Assembly: GCA_008638415.1 (NCBI GenBank)
Contig: VWVT01000009.1
Location: 1 to 64,000, forward strand
DNA: 64,000 nucleotides
Direction: 5' to 3'
Source: Nocardiopsis sinuspersici
GTDB lineage: Bacteria; Actinomycetota; Actinomycetes; Streptosporangiales; Streptosporangiaceae
A program made the translations under genes and the position numbers. Below the pieces are notes generated by a model, which saw only the letters and a program-made list of their open reading frames with translations, made no database searches and was not told where the DNA came from. Positions 52,691 through 61,777 of the stretch are shown in pieces (positions within the stretch are counted from its first letter, which is position 1; every line of letters begins with the position of its first letter).

Positions 52691-53389
52691 TCAGGCCCGG
52701 GTGGAGCGGCCGCTCGCGAAGGCTTCGGCCCTGGCCTCGGAGCCGGCCGGAGCGGGCCGCGCGGTCGCGCCCGGGGACGCGGGCCGGTCGGCGCGCACGA
52801 GGGGGCGCAGGCGGTCGCTCCGGGCCAGGAGCTCGGTGAGCGCGGTCATCGGGCGGGCCATGGCGAGGGAGGCCAGGACGGCCACGGTGGCTCCGATGAG
52901 GAGGCCGGCGGTGACGTCGTGCGGGTAGTGGACGCCGACGAGGACCCGGGAGAAGGCCTCCAGGAGGGCGACCAGGACGGCGACGACGGCGATGCGGCGC
53001 CAGGCGAGGACGAGTGCCGCCGCGGCGGCTCCCGCGATCGCGGCGTGGTTGCTCGGGAAGGACCAGTCGCCGACGGGGTCGCAGGTGGCGATCGTGGCGA
53101 GGTCGGTCATCGCCTGGCAGGGGCGCATCTGCTCGAAGAACGACTTCACCGTGTTGCTGACCGCGTAGGCGACGACGGTCGCCACGGGGGCGAACAGGGC
53201 CAGGCCGACCAGGCGCGTGCCGAAGGACCGGGCGCGCCACCACGCGGCGAGGAAGAGGACGGCGAACACGCCGAGGAAGAGGTCGGTGCCCGTGTGGGCC
53301 GTGTTCTGCGCCCACGGGGGGAGTTCCACCGCGAACTCGATCACGGCTCGGGACCAGGCTGCGCTGACGGCGAAGATCTCGGAGGCCAT
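52691..53389 (-). CDS. PAP2-family membrane phosphatase
   Basis: 232 residues from ATG giving MASEIFAVSAAWSRAVIEFA. Five or so membrane helices. The acid phosphatase signature is split as usual: KSFFEQMRPCQ (KxxxxxxRP), WSFPSNHAA (PSxH) and SRVLVGVHYPHDVTAG (SRxxxxxHxxxD). It dephosphorylates lipid phosphates such as phosphatidic acid or undecaprenyl diphosphate. The C-terminal tail is disordered. Confidence 0.92.
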   Translation of the reverse strand: MASEIFAVSAAWSRAVIEFAVELPPWAQNTAHTGTDLFLGVFAVLFLAAWWRARSFGTRLVGLALFAPVATVVAYAVSNTVKSFFEQMRPCQAMTDLATIATCDPVGDWSFPSNHAAIAGAAAAALVLAWRRIAVVAVLVALLEAFSRVLVGVHYPHDVTAGLLIGATVAVLASLAMARPMTALTELLARSDRLRPLVRADRPASPGATARPAPAGSEARAEAFASGRSTRA

Positions 53390-53639
53390 CTCTCTCCAGT
53401 GGGTCGTACGGGGAGGGTCGCGCGCAGGGGGGAGGAACTGGGCGACGTCCCGTCCGAATATGACGGGACTCCCACGGTTCGGTGACGGGAAGAAGCTCAT
53501 CCTGTCATCAACCCGGCCTTCCGGAATCACCCGAAAGTGCCGTATCGACGAAAGAGACGGGCGGCACCGACCAAAGCGTCGGAGGTACCAGCGAGTAACT
53601 TTGGTGGTGTCCATTCGCCTCCCCGAGACCGGAGCTGCC

Positions 53640-54128
53640 ATGACCTCGAACTTCTCCACGGCGGACCTCATCGACGACCACGGCGACACCCTGCGCAGCT
53701 GCTCCACGCAGTTCCGCCGGTTCGGAGGGCGCGAGGTGTTCTCCGGCCGGATCCGCACGGTCAAGTGCCACGAGGACAACGGCCTGGTCAAGCAGGTCCT
53801 CAACACCCCCGGCGACGGCGCGGTCCTGGTGGTGGACGGCGGCGGATCGCTGCGGTCCGCCCTGATGGGCGACATGATCGCCGAGGCGGCCGTGGCCAAC
53901 GGCTGGGCCGGCGCCGTGATCTTCGGCGCGGTCCGCGACACCCGTGCCCTGGGCGGCCTGGACCTGGGTGTGAAGGCCCTGGGCTCCAACCCCCGCAAGT
54001 CCCTCAAGGACGGCGCCGGGCGCCTGGACGTGCCGGTCTCCTTCGGCGACGTCACGTTCGTCCCCGGCGAGTGGCTCTACGGCGACGAGGACGGCGTGGT
54101 CGTGAACGCCGAGGAGATCGTGCTCTGA
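53640..54128 (+). CDS. rraA: RraA-like protein
   Basis: 162 residues. The family motif GDMIAEAAVANGWAGAVIFG is followed by AVRDTRALGGLDLGVKALGS, which contains the Arg-Asp metal site seen in RraA-like aldolases. In E. coli RraA inhibits RNase E. Many homologues are 4-hydroxy-4-methyl-2-oxoglutarate aldolases, so either role is possible. Short Shine-Dalgarno GGAG, 5 bases from ATG. Convergent with PrimPol. Confidence 0.9.
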   Translation: MTSNFSTADLIDDHGDTLRSCSTQFRRFGGREVFSGRIRTVKCHEDNGLVKQVLNTPGDGAVLVVDGGGSLRSALMGDMIAEAAVANGWAGAVIFGAVRDTRALGGLDLGVKALGSNPRKSLKDGAGRLDVPVSFGDVTFVPGEWLYGDEDGVVVNAEEIVL

Positions 54129-54196
54129 CACCCGGCCGCGCGCGGAGGGCGGAGAGGGCCGCGCGAGGCCCCTCCGCCGCATCCGTCCCGCGCGGA

Positions 54197-54859
54197 CTAG
54201 CCGGCGAACTCCTCGCTGGCGTCGGCGAGGATGCCGAGCACCGCGATCGGGTCGGGCAGCACCACCGCGCCGTCCGTGCCGTCCGTGCCGTGCGGGGCCC
54301 GGATCCAGGAGAACCTGCCGCCGGAGGGCAGTTGGGACGGTGCGCCGAGCACGAAGCTGTCCCGGCAGTGCCAGCGCAGGCCCGGCATGTCCTCCACGGC
54401 CTCGGGCACGCAGTCCAGGCGGCAGGACCACCACTCGTCCTCGTCGACCGGTGAGCGGGTGGCCACGAAGAACAGGTAGCGGGAGGTCTCCGCCGTCGCC
54501 ACCGGCCCCGAGGGCACTCCCGAGCGGCCCATCCTGGCCAGCGCCATCACGCCCGCCTCGCGGGGTACGTCGAACACGTCGAAGACCCGGCCCGTGGGCA
54601 GGATGATGTTCGCCTCCGGGGTGGCCGTCCACCACCGGCGGATGACGTCGGCGTCGGTGCTGGCCTCCACCCCCCAGGCCATCGTCACCGGATGCGCCGC
54701 CGGATCCGGACAGCCCATGCGGTCGCAACTGCACGCGCGGTCCTGGCCGGGCGAGGTGCCGCGCGCCACCGGCCAGCCCAGCGCGGCGTATCCCAGCGCG
54801 GCGTCGAGCATGCTGTCCGCGGCGTGGCGCCGTTTACGTCGGTACAGAACCTCGGCCAT
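54197..54859 (-). CDS. PrimPol-type primase/polymerase domain protein
   Basis: 220 residues, only the N-terminal bifunctional primase-polymerase module, with no helicase. Key patterns are DAALGYAALGWPVARGTSPG, the Cys cluster CSCDRMGC, WWTATPEANIILPTGRVFDV and FDVPREAGVMAL. The usual catalytic D-x-D in this family may be FDVFDVP. Single-domain forms are frequent on actinobacterial chromosomes; role unknown. Located between rraA and hemB. Confidence 0.8.
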   Translation of the reverse strand: MAEVLYRRKRRHAADSMLDAALGYAALGWPVARGTSPGQDRACSCDRMGCPDPAAHPVTMAWGVEASTDADVIRRWWTATPEANIILPTGRVFDVFDVPREAGVMALARMGRSGVPSGPVATAETSRYLFFVATRSPVDEDEWWSCRLDCVPEAVEDMPGLRWHCRDSFVLGAPSQLPSGGRFSWIRAPHGTDGTDGAVVLPDPIAVLGILADASEEFAG

Positions 54860-54954
54860 GAAGCCTCCCCGGTGGTCCTCGTGATCCAGGCGCGGCCTCG
54901 CCGTCGGAAAGGCCCTGCGCCCGGAGACCGCGGCCGGGGCGGGGCCTGGCCCCG

Positions 54955-55953
54955 CTACCGCAGCAGGCGGGCGGCCTCGGTAGCCCAGTAGGTGAGGATC
55001 TGTTCGGCCCCCGCCCGCCGGTACGAGGTGAGGGTCTCCAGAACGGCCCGTTCGCGGTCGATCCAGCCGCGCTCCGCCGCCGCCTCGATCATCGCGTACT
55101 CGCCGCTGACCTGGTAGGCCGACACGGGTACCGGGGAGGCCTCGGCCACCCTGGCCACGATGTCGAGGTAGGCCAGGCCCGGCTTGACCATCACCATGTC
55201 GGCCCCCTCGGCCACGTCCAGGGCGACCTCGCGCAGCGCCTCGCGCGCGTTGGCGGGGTCCTGCTGGTAGCCGGAGCGGTCGCCGAACCGCGGCGCGCCC
55301 TCGGCCGCCTCGCGGAAGGGCCCGTAGAAGGCCGACGCGTACTTGGCGGCGTAGGCCAGGATCGGCACCCGCTCGTGCCCGGCGCGGTCCAGCCCGGCGC
55401 GGATGGCCGCGACCTGGCCGTCCATCATGCCGCTGGGGGCCACCACGGCGGCGCCCGCCTCGGCCTGGGCGGCGGCGATGGACGCGTACCGCTCCAGGGT
55501 GAGGTCGTTGTCGACGTGTCCGTCGGTCAGCAGCGGACCGCAGTGGCCGTGGTCGGTGTACTCGCACAGGCACAGGTCGGCCATCACCACGATGTCGTCG
55601 CCGACCTCGGCGGCCAGGTCGCGCAGGGCCACCTGGACGACGCCCTCCGGGTCGTCGGCCGCCGAGCCGCGCTCGTCCTTGTGCCCGGGGATGCCGAACA
55701 GCATCAGCCCGCCGACCCCGGCCGCGGCCGCCTCGTGGGCGGCCTTGCGCAGGCTGTCACGGGTGTGCTGCACCTGGCCGGGCATCGAGGAGATCGCCAC
55801 CGGCTCGGAGATCCCCTCCTTGACGAACACCGGCAGGACGAGGTTCTCCGGAAGCACCCGGGTCTCGGCGACCAGGCGGCGCAGCGCCGGGCCACGGCGC
55901 AGGCGGCGCGGCCGGGCGACGGGGAAGGCGGCGTCGTTGCTGGAGGCGGTCAT
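54955..55953 (-). CDS. hemB: Delta-aminolevulinic acid dehydratase (porphobilinogen synthase)
   Basis: Joins two 5-aminolevulinates into porphobilinogen. 332 residues. Zinc ligands are in DLCLCEYTDHGHCG, marking the zinc-dependent type. The two active-site lysines are in AYAAKYASAFYGPFREA and MVMVKPGLAYLDIVA. Usual length and complete. Downstream of cobA-hemD in the hem cluster. Confidence 0.97.
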   Translation of the reverse strand: MTASSNDAAFPVARPRRLRRGPALRRLVAETRVLPENLVLPVFVKEGISEPVAISSMPGQVQHTRDSLRKAAHEAAAAGVGGLMLFGIPGHKDERGSAADDPEGVVQVALRDLAAEVGDDIVVMADLCLCEYTDHGHCGPLLTDGHVDNDLTLERYASIAAAQAEAGAAVVAPSGMMDGQVAAIRAGLDRAGHERVPILAYAAKYASAFYGPFREAAEGAPRFGDRSGYQQDPANAREALREVALDVAEGADMVMVKPGLAYLDIVARVAEASPVPVSAYQVSGEYAMIEAAAERGWIDRERAVLETLTSYRRAGAEQILTYWATEAARLLR

Positions 55954-56031
55954 CGCGGGACTCCCGATGTGGGTTCGTGCGGCGGTCGGACGGCGGGGCG
56001 GGGCTCCGGGGCTCCGAGGGCCCCGGAGCCC

Positions 56032-57717
56032 TCAGAGCTTGCGCCGGCGCCCGCGCCGCTTCTGGCTGGGCTTGAGGACGGGCTTGCCCGCCTCGACGGC
56101 TTCACGCCTCTTGGCGGCACCGTACTCCGAAAGGGCCTGCGCGAGGGCGGAAACGGACGCCTTCGGGGCCACGACGTCCACGCGCAGTCCGAACTCGATC
56201 GCGGTCTTCTCGGTCTCCGGGCCGATCACGGCGATGGCGGTGGTGTTGTGCGGCTTGCCCGCGATCCCCACCAGGTTTCGCACCGTGGAGGAGGACGTGA
56301 ACAGCACCGCGTCGAAACCGCCGCCCTTGATCGCCTCTCGGACAGGGGCGGGCGGGGGCGCGGCGCGCACGGTGCGGTAGGCGGTGACGTCGTCGACGTC
56401 CCAGCCGAGCTTGTCCAGGCCCGCGGCCAGGGTCTCGGTGGCGATGTCGGCGCGCGGCAGCAGCACGCGCTCGATCGGGTCGATCTCGGCGTCGTAGGGC
56501 GGCCACACCTCCACCAGGCCCGCGCTGGACTGCTGTTCGTCGGGCGGCGCCAGGTCGGGCTGGATGCCGAAGTCGCGCACGGCCCTGGCGGTGGCCTCGC
56601 CGACGACGGCGACCTTGACCCCGGCGAAGGCGCGCGCGTCCAGGCCGTAGGACTCCAGGCGCTCGCGGATCGCCCTGACCGCGTTGGCGGAGGTGAAGGC
56701 CACCCACTGGTAGCGGCCGGTGACCAGTCCGCGGACGGCGCGCTCCATCTGCTGCGGGGTGCGCGGCGGCTCCACGGAGATGGTGGGCACCTCCTCGGGC
56801 ACCGCTCCGTAGCCGCGCAGCTGGTCGGACAGGGCCGCGGCCTGCTCCTTGGTGCGGGGCACCAGGACGCGCCAGCCGAACAGCGGCCGGGTCTCGTACC
56901 AGGACAGGTCGGGCTGGCGTGCCGCGGCGGGGCCGACGATCATCAGCGCGGGAGCGGTGGCGTGGTGGCCCTTGGCGTCCTTGGCCTTGAGGTCGGCGAC
57001 CAGCCGGGCCAGCGTGGAGGTGACCGTGGTCTGACGGGTGGTGCCCCCGGCGCGCACGACCGAGACGGGGGTGGTGGCGGGGCGGCCGCCCGAGACGAGG
57101 GCCTTGCACAGCACGTCGAAGCCGGGACCCTGGTGTCCGGGGGCCTCTCCGGCGGGCGCGTCGGCGCCCATGACGACCAGGGTGGCGTCGCTGGCGGCCG
57201 CCTCGTTCCAGTCGACCCCGCCCTCGACCCGGGCGTTGAGCACGCGTACCTCGGGGCTCTCCGCGTCCATCAGCGGCACGCCCGCGAAGGTCGGCACGGA
57301 GGTGATCGCGGAGACGCCCGGGGCGACCTCGACCTCGATCCCGGCCTCGTGGCAGGCGGCGACCAGTTCGGCTCCGCGGCAGCCGAAGAACGGATCGCCG
57401 GAGTACAGGCGGACCACCCGCCGCCCCTCGCGGGCCCGGGTCAGCGCGAGGGCGTTGACGTCGCCGCCGCACTCGCCGGCCTCCACCACGGAGACGTCCT
57501 CGGAGCAGTGGGCGAGGAGTTCGCCGCGAAAGGCGGAGAGCTCCTCGGCCGCCGGCTCGCGCAGCGTGATGACCACGTCGGCTCGGCGCAGCAGCTCGGC
57601 GCCGCGCAGGGTCAGCAGGTCGGCGTCGCCCGGCCCGGAACCGACCAGGGCTACGTGCCCGGACCCGTGCGCGGGGCGGCGCGGCTCCTCCTGCTGGGGG
57701 TTGGCGTTGGCGTTCAC
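56032..57717 (-). CDS. Fused uroporphyrinogen-III methyltransferase and synthase
   Basis: 561 residues from GTG 57717 (GAGGAG 7 bases upstream). The N-terminal CobA-type methyltransferase has the SAM motifs VALVGSGPGDADLLTLRGAE and VVRLYSGDPFFGCRGAEL, and runs to about residue 260. The C-terminal HemD domain (GWRVLVPRTKEQAAALSDQL to AQALSEYGAAKRREA) closes the uroporphyrinogen III ring. The fusion is standard in actinobacteria. It feeds both heme and siroheme or cobalamin branches. The last 20 residues are basic. Confidence 0.95.
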   Translation of the reverse strand: MNANANPQQEEPRRPAHGSGHVALVGSGPGDADLLTLRGAELLRRADVVITLREPAAEELSAFRGELLAHCSEDVSVVEAGECGGDVNALALTRAREGRRVVRLYSGDPFFGCRGAELVAACHEAGIEVEVAPGVSAITSVPTFAGVPLMDAESPEVRVLNARVEGGVDWNEAAASDATLVVMGADAPAGEAPGHQGPGFDVLCKALVSGGRPATTPVSVVRAGGTTRQTTVTSTLARLVADLKAKDAKGHHATAPALMIVGPAAARQPDLSWYETRPLFGWRVLVPRTKEQAAALSDQLRGYGAVPEEVPTISVEPPRTPQQMERAVRGLVTGRYQWVAFTSANAVRAIRERLESYGLDARAFAGVKVAVVGEATARAVRDFGIQPDLAPPDEQQSSAGLVEVWPPYDAEIDPIERVLLPRADIATETLAAGLDKLGWDVDDVTAYRTVRAAPPPAPVREAIKGGGFDAVLFTSSSTVRNLVGIAGKPHNTTAIAVIGPETEKTAIEFGLRVDVVAPKASVSALAQALSEYGAAKRREAVEAGKPVLKPSQKRRGRRRKL

Positions 57718-57821
57718 GTACTGGCTCCTCTGTGTGGGTCGCCCGCGCCCCGGTACGCGGTATCCGGGGCGGTTGCGGATGCGGCGGGTTCCGGCCGAGG
57801 ACGCCCGCCGCCGGCTCCTGG

Positions 57822-58814
57822 TTAGGGTGTGTCCCTCTCCGCGAAGGCCTCCGCCACGATGCGGTCGGCTCCCTCGTCGATCATCTGGCGGGCCAGGTCC
57901 CGGCCGAGCGCTGTGGCGGCGGCCAGGTCCGCGACCGATTCGAGTTCGACGCCGCGCTCGCGGCGCACGGCGCTGGACCCGTTGGTGGCGACCACGGCGG
58001 CGCGCAGGTGCAGGCGGGACGTCTCGGCGTCGTACTGGGCGTAGGCGCCCACCGGGGCGGCGCATCCGGCTTCGAGCTCCGCGAGCACGGTGCGCTCGGC
58101 CACGACCGCGACGCGGGTGGCGGCGTGGTCGACCGAGGCCAGGTAGGCGAGGTCGCCCTCGAGGCGCTCGGCGGGGCACTCGACGGCGAGGGCGCCCTGG
58201 CCGGGAGCGGGCAGCATCTGCTCGGGCTCGAAGACGTCGGTGGCGTCCTCGGCGCGGCCGACGCGGCCGAGTCCGGCGTAGGCGAGGACGACGGCGTCGA
58301 GCTCGCCGGAGGTGACCTTGCCCAGGCGTGTCTCGGCGTTGCCGCGGATCGGCACGTAGGTCAGGTCCGGGCGCAGCAGGGCGAGCTGGGCGACGCGGCG
58401 CGGGGATCCGGTGCCGATGACGGCGCCGGGGGGCAGGTCGGCGAACTTGAGGCCGTCGCGGGCGCACAGGGCGTCGCGCGGGTCGTCGCGCTCGGGGACG
58501 GCGGCCAGCACGAGCCCGTCGGCCGGGGTGGTGGGCAGGTCCTTGAGCGAGTGGACGGCGAAGTCGATGGTGCCTTCGAGGAGCCGGTCGCGCAGGGCGT
58601 TGACGAACACGCCGGTGCCGCCGAGCTGGGTCAGGTGGGCCTTGGTGACATCGCCGAAGCTGGTGATCAGCTCCAGTTCGATCGCCCGGCCGGTGCGCTC
58701 GGTGATGGCGTCGGCGACCATCCGCGACTGGCTGGTGGCCATGGTGCTGCGGCGGGTACCGAGCTTGGCGGGGGCGCTGTCGACGGGGCTGCCGTTGGCG
58801 GGCGTACCTGTCAT
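57822..58814 (-). CDS. hemC: Hydroxymethylbilane synthase (porphobilinogen deaminase)
   Basis: 330 residues. It links four porphobilinogens. The dipyrromethane cofactor Cys is in AELEAGCAAPVGAYAQY. Substrate arginines lie in KLGTRRSTMATSQ and IGTGSPRRVAQLALLRPDL. The ATG overlaps the hemA stop by 4 bases (ATGA), so translation is coupled. Slight N-terminal extension of about 15 residues compared with E. coli. Confidence 0.96.
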   Translation of the reverse strand: MTGTPANGSPVDSAPAKLGTRRSTMATSQSRMVADAITERTGRAIELELITSFGDVTKAHLTQLGGTGVFVNALRDRLLEGTIDFAVHSLKDLPTTPADGLVLAAVPERDDPRDALCARDGLKFADLPPGAVIGTGSPRRVAQLALLRPDLTYVPIRGNAETRLGKVTSGELDAVVLAYAGLGRVGRAEDATDVFEPEQMLPAPGQGALAVECPAERLEGDLAYLASVDHAATRVAVVAERTVLAELEAGCAAPVGAYAQYDAETSRLHLRAAVVATNGSSAVRRERGVELESVADLAAATALGRDLARQMIDEGADRIVAEAFAERDTP

Positions 58815-60322
58815 GGCTTCTCCTGTGCGGTCGGTGCCGCGGTGGCGGGTCCCTCGGTGGCGGCCAGCGCCTCCGGGGTCCCCGGATCGAGTGCGAAGAG
58901 TTCCCGAAGGGCCGCCTCGTAGGACTCCCCGTCCGGTGCGGCGGCCAGTTCCTTGACGCGCACGGTCGGTCTGTGCAGGAGCTTGTCGGCGACGCGGCGC
59001 ATGGCGCGCGTGATCTCCTCGCGCGCGCGGTCGTCGAGGTCGTCGGGGAGGCGTCCGTGCAGACGCGACAGCTCGGACTCCACGACGTCCCTGGCCTGGG
59101 CCCGCAGGGCGACGACGGTGGGGGTCACCTGGTGGGCGCGGCGGACCGCGCGGAACTCGGCGACCTCCTCGTCGACGATGCCGCGGGCGAGGGTGAGGGC
59201 GCTGTCGCGGCCCGTGTCGGTGCCGGGGGCCGTGGCGGCGGCCTGGCGCAGGTCCTCGATGTCGACCAGCTCCACACCGGCCAGTCCGCGCACGGCGGGG
59301 TCGATGTCGCGGGGCAGCGCGAGGTCGAGGAAGACCAGGGGGCGCGTGCGCGCGGCGGTGGCGGCGGCCACGGCGTCCGCGGCGAGGACGAGGCCCTGGG
59401 CTCCGGTGCAGGAGATGACCAGGTCGACCTCGGCGAGGGTGTCGGCGGCGTCCTCGAAGGGGACGGCGCGGGCGTCGACGGTCTCGTAGGCCTCGGTGAG
59501 GCACTCGGCGAGGCGTGCGGCGCGCTCCATGGTGCGGTTGGCCACCACGACCGCCGCCGCGCCCTGGCGGGAGACGGTGTTGGCGGACAGGGCGCTCATG
59601 GACCCGGCGCCGAGGACGAGGACGCGCACGCCCGTGAGGGGCCCGTGCGTGGGCTGGGCGAGGCCGGGCGCCTCGACGGTGTCGCGGGGATCGGCGGACA
59701 TGGGGCAGCCCGCGGGGGGCACCGCGTCCACGGCCGGGAGGGTCTGGCCGGCGGTGGTGCGGGGGGCGCCGGTCGGGCCGAGGCCCAGGCCGCCGGAGGC
59801 CACGGTGAGGCCGAAGCTGACCATGTCGGCGCCCGCGTGGTCCAGGTGGGTCTCGGTGTGGGCGCGCTTGCCCACGCGCAGGGCGCGCTGTCCGAGGTCG
59901 TTGAGGACGCGGCCGACGGAGCCGCTCTCCTGGCCCTCCTTGAGGGCGTCGCGCACCTGGCCGAGGATCTGTCCCTCGCCGACGACCATGGAGTCCAGCC
60001 CGCAGGTGACGGAGAACAGGTGCTGGACGGCGCGGTCCTCGTAGTGCACGTACATGTGTTCGGACAGCTCGCCGAGAGGGACGCCCGTGTGCCAGGAGAG
60101 GAGTTCGGTGACGGCCGCGACACCGCCGTGGAAGGCCGAGACGTCGGCGTAGACCTCGGTGCGGTTGCAGGTGGAGACGATCATGACCTCGTTGACGGAC
60201 TCGGAGCCGACCATCTCCCCGACCGCCTTGGTCCGCGTCTCCCCGTTCAGCGCGACACGTTCGAGTAGCGCCACCGGCGAACTCCGGTGGCTCAACCCCA
60301 CGGCCAGGACACTCATCCGCAT
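58811..60322 (-). CDS. hemA: Glutamyl-tRNA reductase
   Basis: First step of tetrapyrrole synthesis, reducing Glu-tRNA to glutamate semialdehyde. 503 residues, longer than the usual 420-460. The catalytic Cys52 is in IVSTCNRTEVYAD. The NADPH domain starts GVRVLVLGAGSMSALSANTV. An insertion of about 45 residues at 182-228, rich in Pro, Gly and Ala, separates the two domains. The C-terminal dimerisation helix is present. Four-base overlap with hemC. Confidence 0.95.
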   Translation of the reverse strand: MRMSVLAVGLSHRSSPVALLERVALNGETRTKAVGEMVGSESVNEVMIVSTCNRTEVYADVSAFHGGVAAVTELLSWHTGVPLGELSEHMYVHYEDRAVQHLFSVTCGLDSMVVGEGQILGQVRDALKEGQESGSVGRVLNDLGQRALRVGKRAHTETHLDHAGADMVSFGLTVASGGLGLGPTGAPRTTAGQTLPAVDAVPPAGCPMSADPRDTVEAPGLAQPTHGPLTGVRVLVLGAGSMSALSANTVSRQGAAAVVVANRTMERAARLAECLTEAYETVDARAVPFEDAADTLAEVDLVISCTGAQGLVLAADAVAAATAARTRPLVFLDLALPRDIDPAVRGLAGVELVDIEDLRQAAATAPGTDTGRDSALTLARGIVDEEVAEFRAVRRAHQVTPTVVALRAQARDVVESELSRLHGRLPDDLDDRAREEITRAMRRVADKLLHRPTVRVKELAAAPDGESYEAALRELFALDPGTPEALAATEGPATAAPTAQEKP

Positions 60323-60452
60323 TCTCCTATGCAGGCACTACACAGCGTCTTCGTATGTTCCCGGAGGCGGACGGACCTCCCGGTACGCGGCGCACGCTCG
60401 CTCATCGCCCACCGCTCACACGGGCCCAGCGGCCCCGAATCGTCGACATGTC

Positions 60453-61148
60453 TCACATCAGTTCCAGTCCAGCGCGTTCCGCGCCCCGGCCGTCGCCATC
60501 GGCCCTGCGCTGCGCGTGGAAGGCGAGGATCTGGAGTTCGATGGACAAGTCGACCTTACGCACATCGACTCCGTCCGGCACATTGAGGACGACCGGGGCG
60601 AAGTTGAGGATGCTGGCCACGCCGGCCTCGACGAAGCGCGTCGCCACGCCCTGGGCCGCGGCCGCCGGTGTCGTGATGACGCCGATGGAAACGCCCTTGG
60701 TACGCACAACCTCCTCCAGGCTGTCAATATGCCTCACGTCCAGGGACGCCACGTTCTGTCCGACCATCGCGGGGTCGGCGTCGAGCAGGGCCGCGATACG
60801 GAAACCGCGGGTTCCGAAGCCCCCGTAGTTGGCCAGTGCGCGGCCCAGGTTGCCGATGCCGACGATGGCCACGGCCCAGTCCTGGGTGAGACCAAGCTCA
60901 CGCGAGATCTGGTAGACGAGGTACTCGACCTCGTACCCCACTCCGCGCGTCCCGTAGGACCCGAGGTGGGAGAGGTCCTTGCGCAGTTTGGCCGAGTTCA
61001 CACCGGCGGCGGAGGCGAGGGCCTCGGAGGAGATGGTGAGGGTTCCGCGGTCCTGGAGCGCCTGGAGGGCGCGCAGGTAGACGGGGAGCCGGGCCACGGT
61101 GGCCTCCGGGATGCCCCTGTCCCGGGGCCGTGGTGGACGACTGATCAC
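60453..61148 (-). CDS. rex: Redox-sensing repressor Rex
   Basis: 231 residues from GTG 61148. The N-terminal winged helix includes ARLPVYLRALQALQDRGTLT and SSEALASAAGVNSAKLRKDL. The Rossmann domain has VAIVGIGNLGRALANYGGFG. Rex senses the NADH/NAD ratio and releases DNA when NADH rises. In Streptomyces it controls cydABCD, nuoA-N and its own rex-hemACD operon; the gene order here is the same. Two Rex-like sites lie upstream. Confidence 0.97.
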   Translation of the reverse strand: MISRPPRPRDRGIPEATVARLPVYLRALQALQDRGTLTISSEALASAAGVNSAKLRKDLSHLGSYGTRGVGYEVEYLVYQISRELGLTQDWAVAIVGIGNLGRALANYGGFGTRGFRIAALLDADPAMVGQNVASLDVRHIDSLEEVVRTKGVSIGVITTPAAAAQGVATRFVEAGVASILNFAPVVLNVPDGVDVRKVDLSIELQILAFHAQRRADGDGRGAERAGLELM

Positions 61149-61290
61149 AGGCGGGCGCTCCTGAGCGGCGGTCGGTGCGGGCTGGTGCGGGGACGGACCG
61201 CGCGGGAGGCGGGCCGCGCGGTCCGGCGCCAGGAGCGGGCGGGGTGTCGCCCCGCTCCCCCGACAGGTCTGGAACCCCTAGATTACGTGC

Positions 61291-61308
61291 TTGTGAAAGT
61301 GCGCACAA
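61291..61308. promoter_or_regulatory. Rex operator (ROP)
   Basis: TTGTGAAAGTGCGCACAA is an 18-base site close to the ROP consensus TTGTGAANNNNTTCACAA. It is about 140 bases upstream of the rex start, fitting autoregulation. Confidence 0.8.
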
Positions 61309-61432
61309 AGTGGGGGCCGGTGTGACGACGGGCTCATGAGTTCCCACCCGGAAGGGCCGTGGCACGCCTTCCGGAAACCACGAGTTCGCGTTATGGCAAA
61401 GGGGACAACCGAAATAGCTCAGATGTGAGCAT

Positions 61433-61444
61433 TTGTGTACACAA
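61433..61444. promoter_or_regulatory. Second Rex-like palindrome
   Basis: TTGTGTACACAA is a perfect 12-base palindrome with the same half-sites as ROP but without the usual spacing. It lies closer to the glutaredoxin-like gene. Confidence 0.4.
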
Positions 61445-61475
61445 CAAACTTTCCCCGCCGCCCGGCGTGTTCCGA

Positions 61476-61742
61476 TCAGCCGCCGAGGGCGGCGCGCAGC
61501 CGGTCCTCGCCGACCCTCCAGAAGTCGTGGCGGCGACCGTCCACGAACGTGACCGGGACCTTGTCCCAGTACTCCTCGCGGTCGGCCTCGCCCACATCGT
61601 CCAGCCACTCCCGGGCCCGGCTCTCGCCCAGTTCGCCGGTGACCCGCTCGATGGTCCCCCAGGCGTCCTCGCACAGGTGGCACTCCGGTTTGCCGAGCAT
61701 CACCACGCGCGCACGGCCCGCCCACTCGGGGCTTCGCGTCAT
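61476..61742 (-). CDS. Glutaredoxin-like protein (DUF836 type)
   Basis: 88 residues from ATG 61742. Thioredoxin fold with the redox pair in VVMLGKPECHLCEDAWGTIE and the cis-Pro in KVPVTFVDGRRHDFWRV. These short glutaredoxin-like proteins occur next to rex-hem in actinobacteria. Partner not known. It is 35 bp downstream of the MoaD-like gene. Confidence 0.9.
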   Translation of the reverse strand: MTRSPEWAGRARVVMLGKPECHLCEDAWGTIERVTGELGESRAREWLDDVGEADREEYWDKVPVTFVDGRRHDFWRVGEDRLRAALGG

Positions 61743-61777
61743 GTTCCCTCCCTGCTTCCGTGGCCGTTCCGGCCGCC

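Larger units (their letters stand above)
61149..61475. other. Regulatory gap upstream of rex
   Basis: 327 bp between rex and the glutaredoxin-like gene, both on the minus strand. It contains the two Rex-like palindromes listed separately and an AT-richer part around 61385-61450. No gene seen. Confidence 0.6.

Noticed and set aside
53401..53639. Possible small gene between PAP2 and rraA
   Set aside because: Only rraA promoter-like DNA is seen; frames here lack ribosome sites and conserved sequence.
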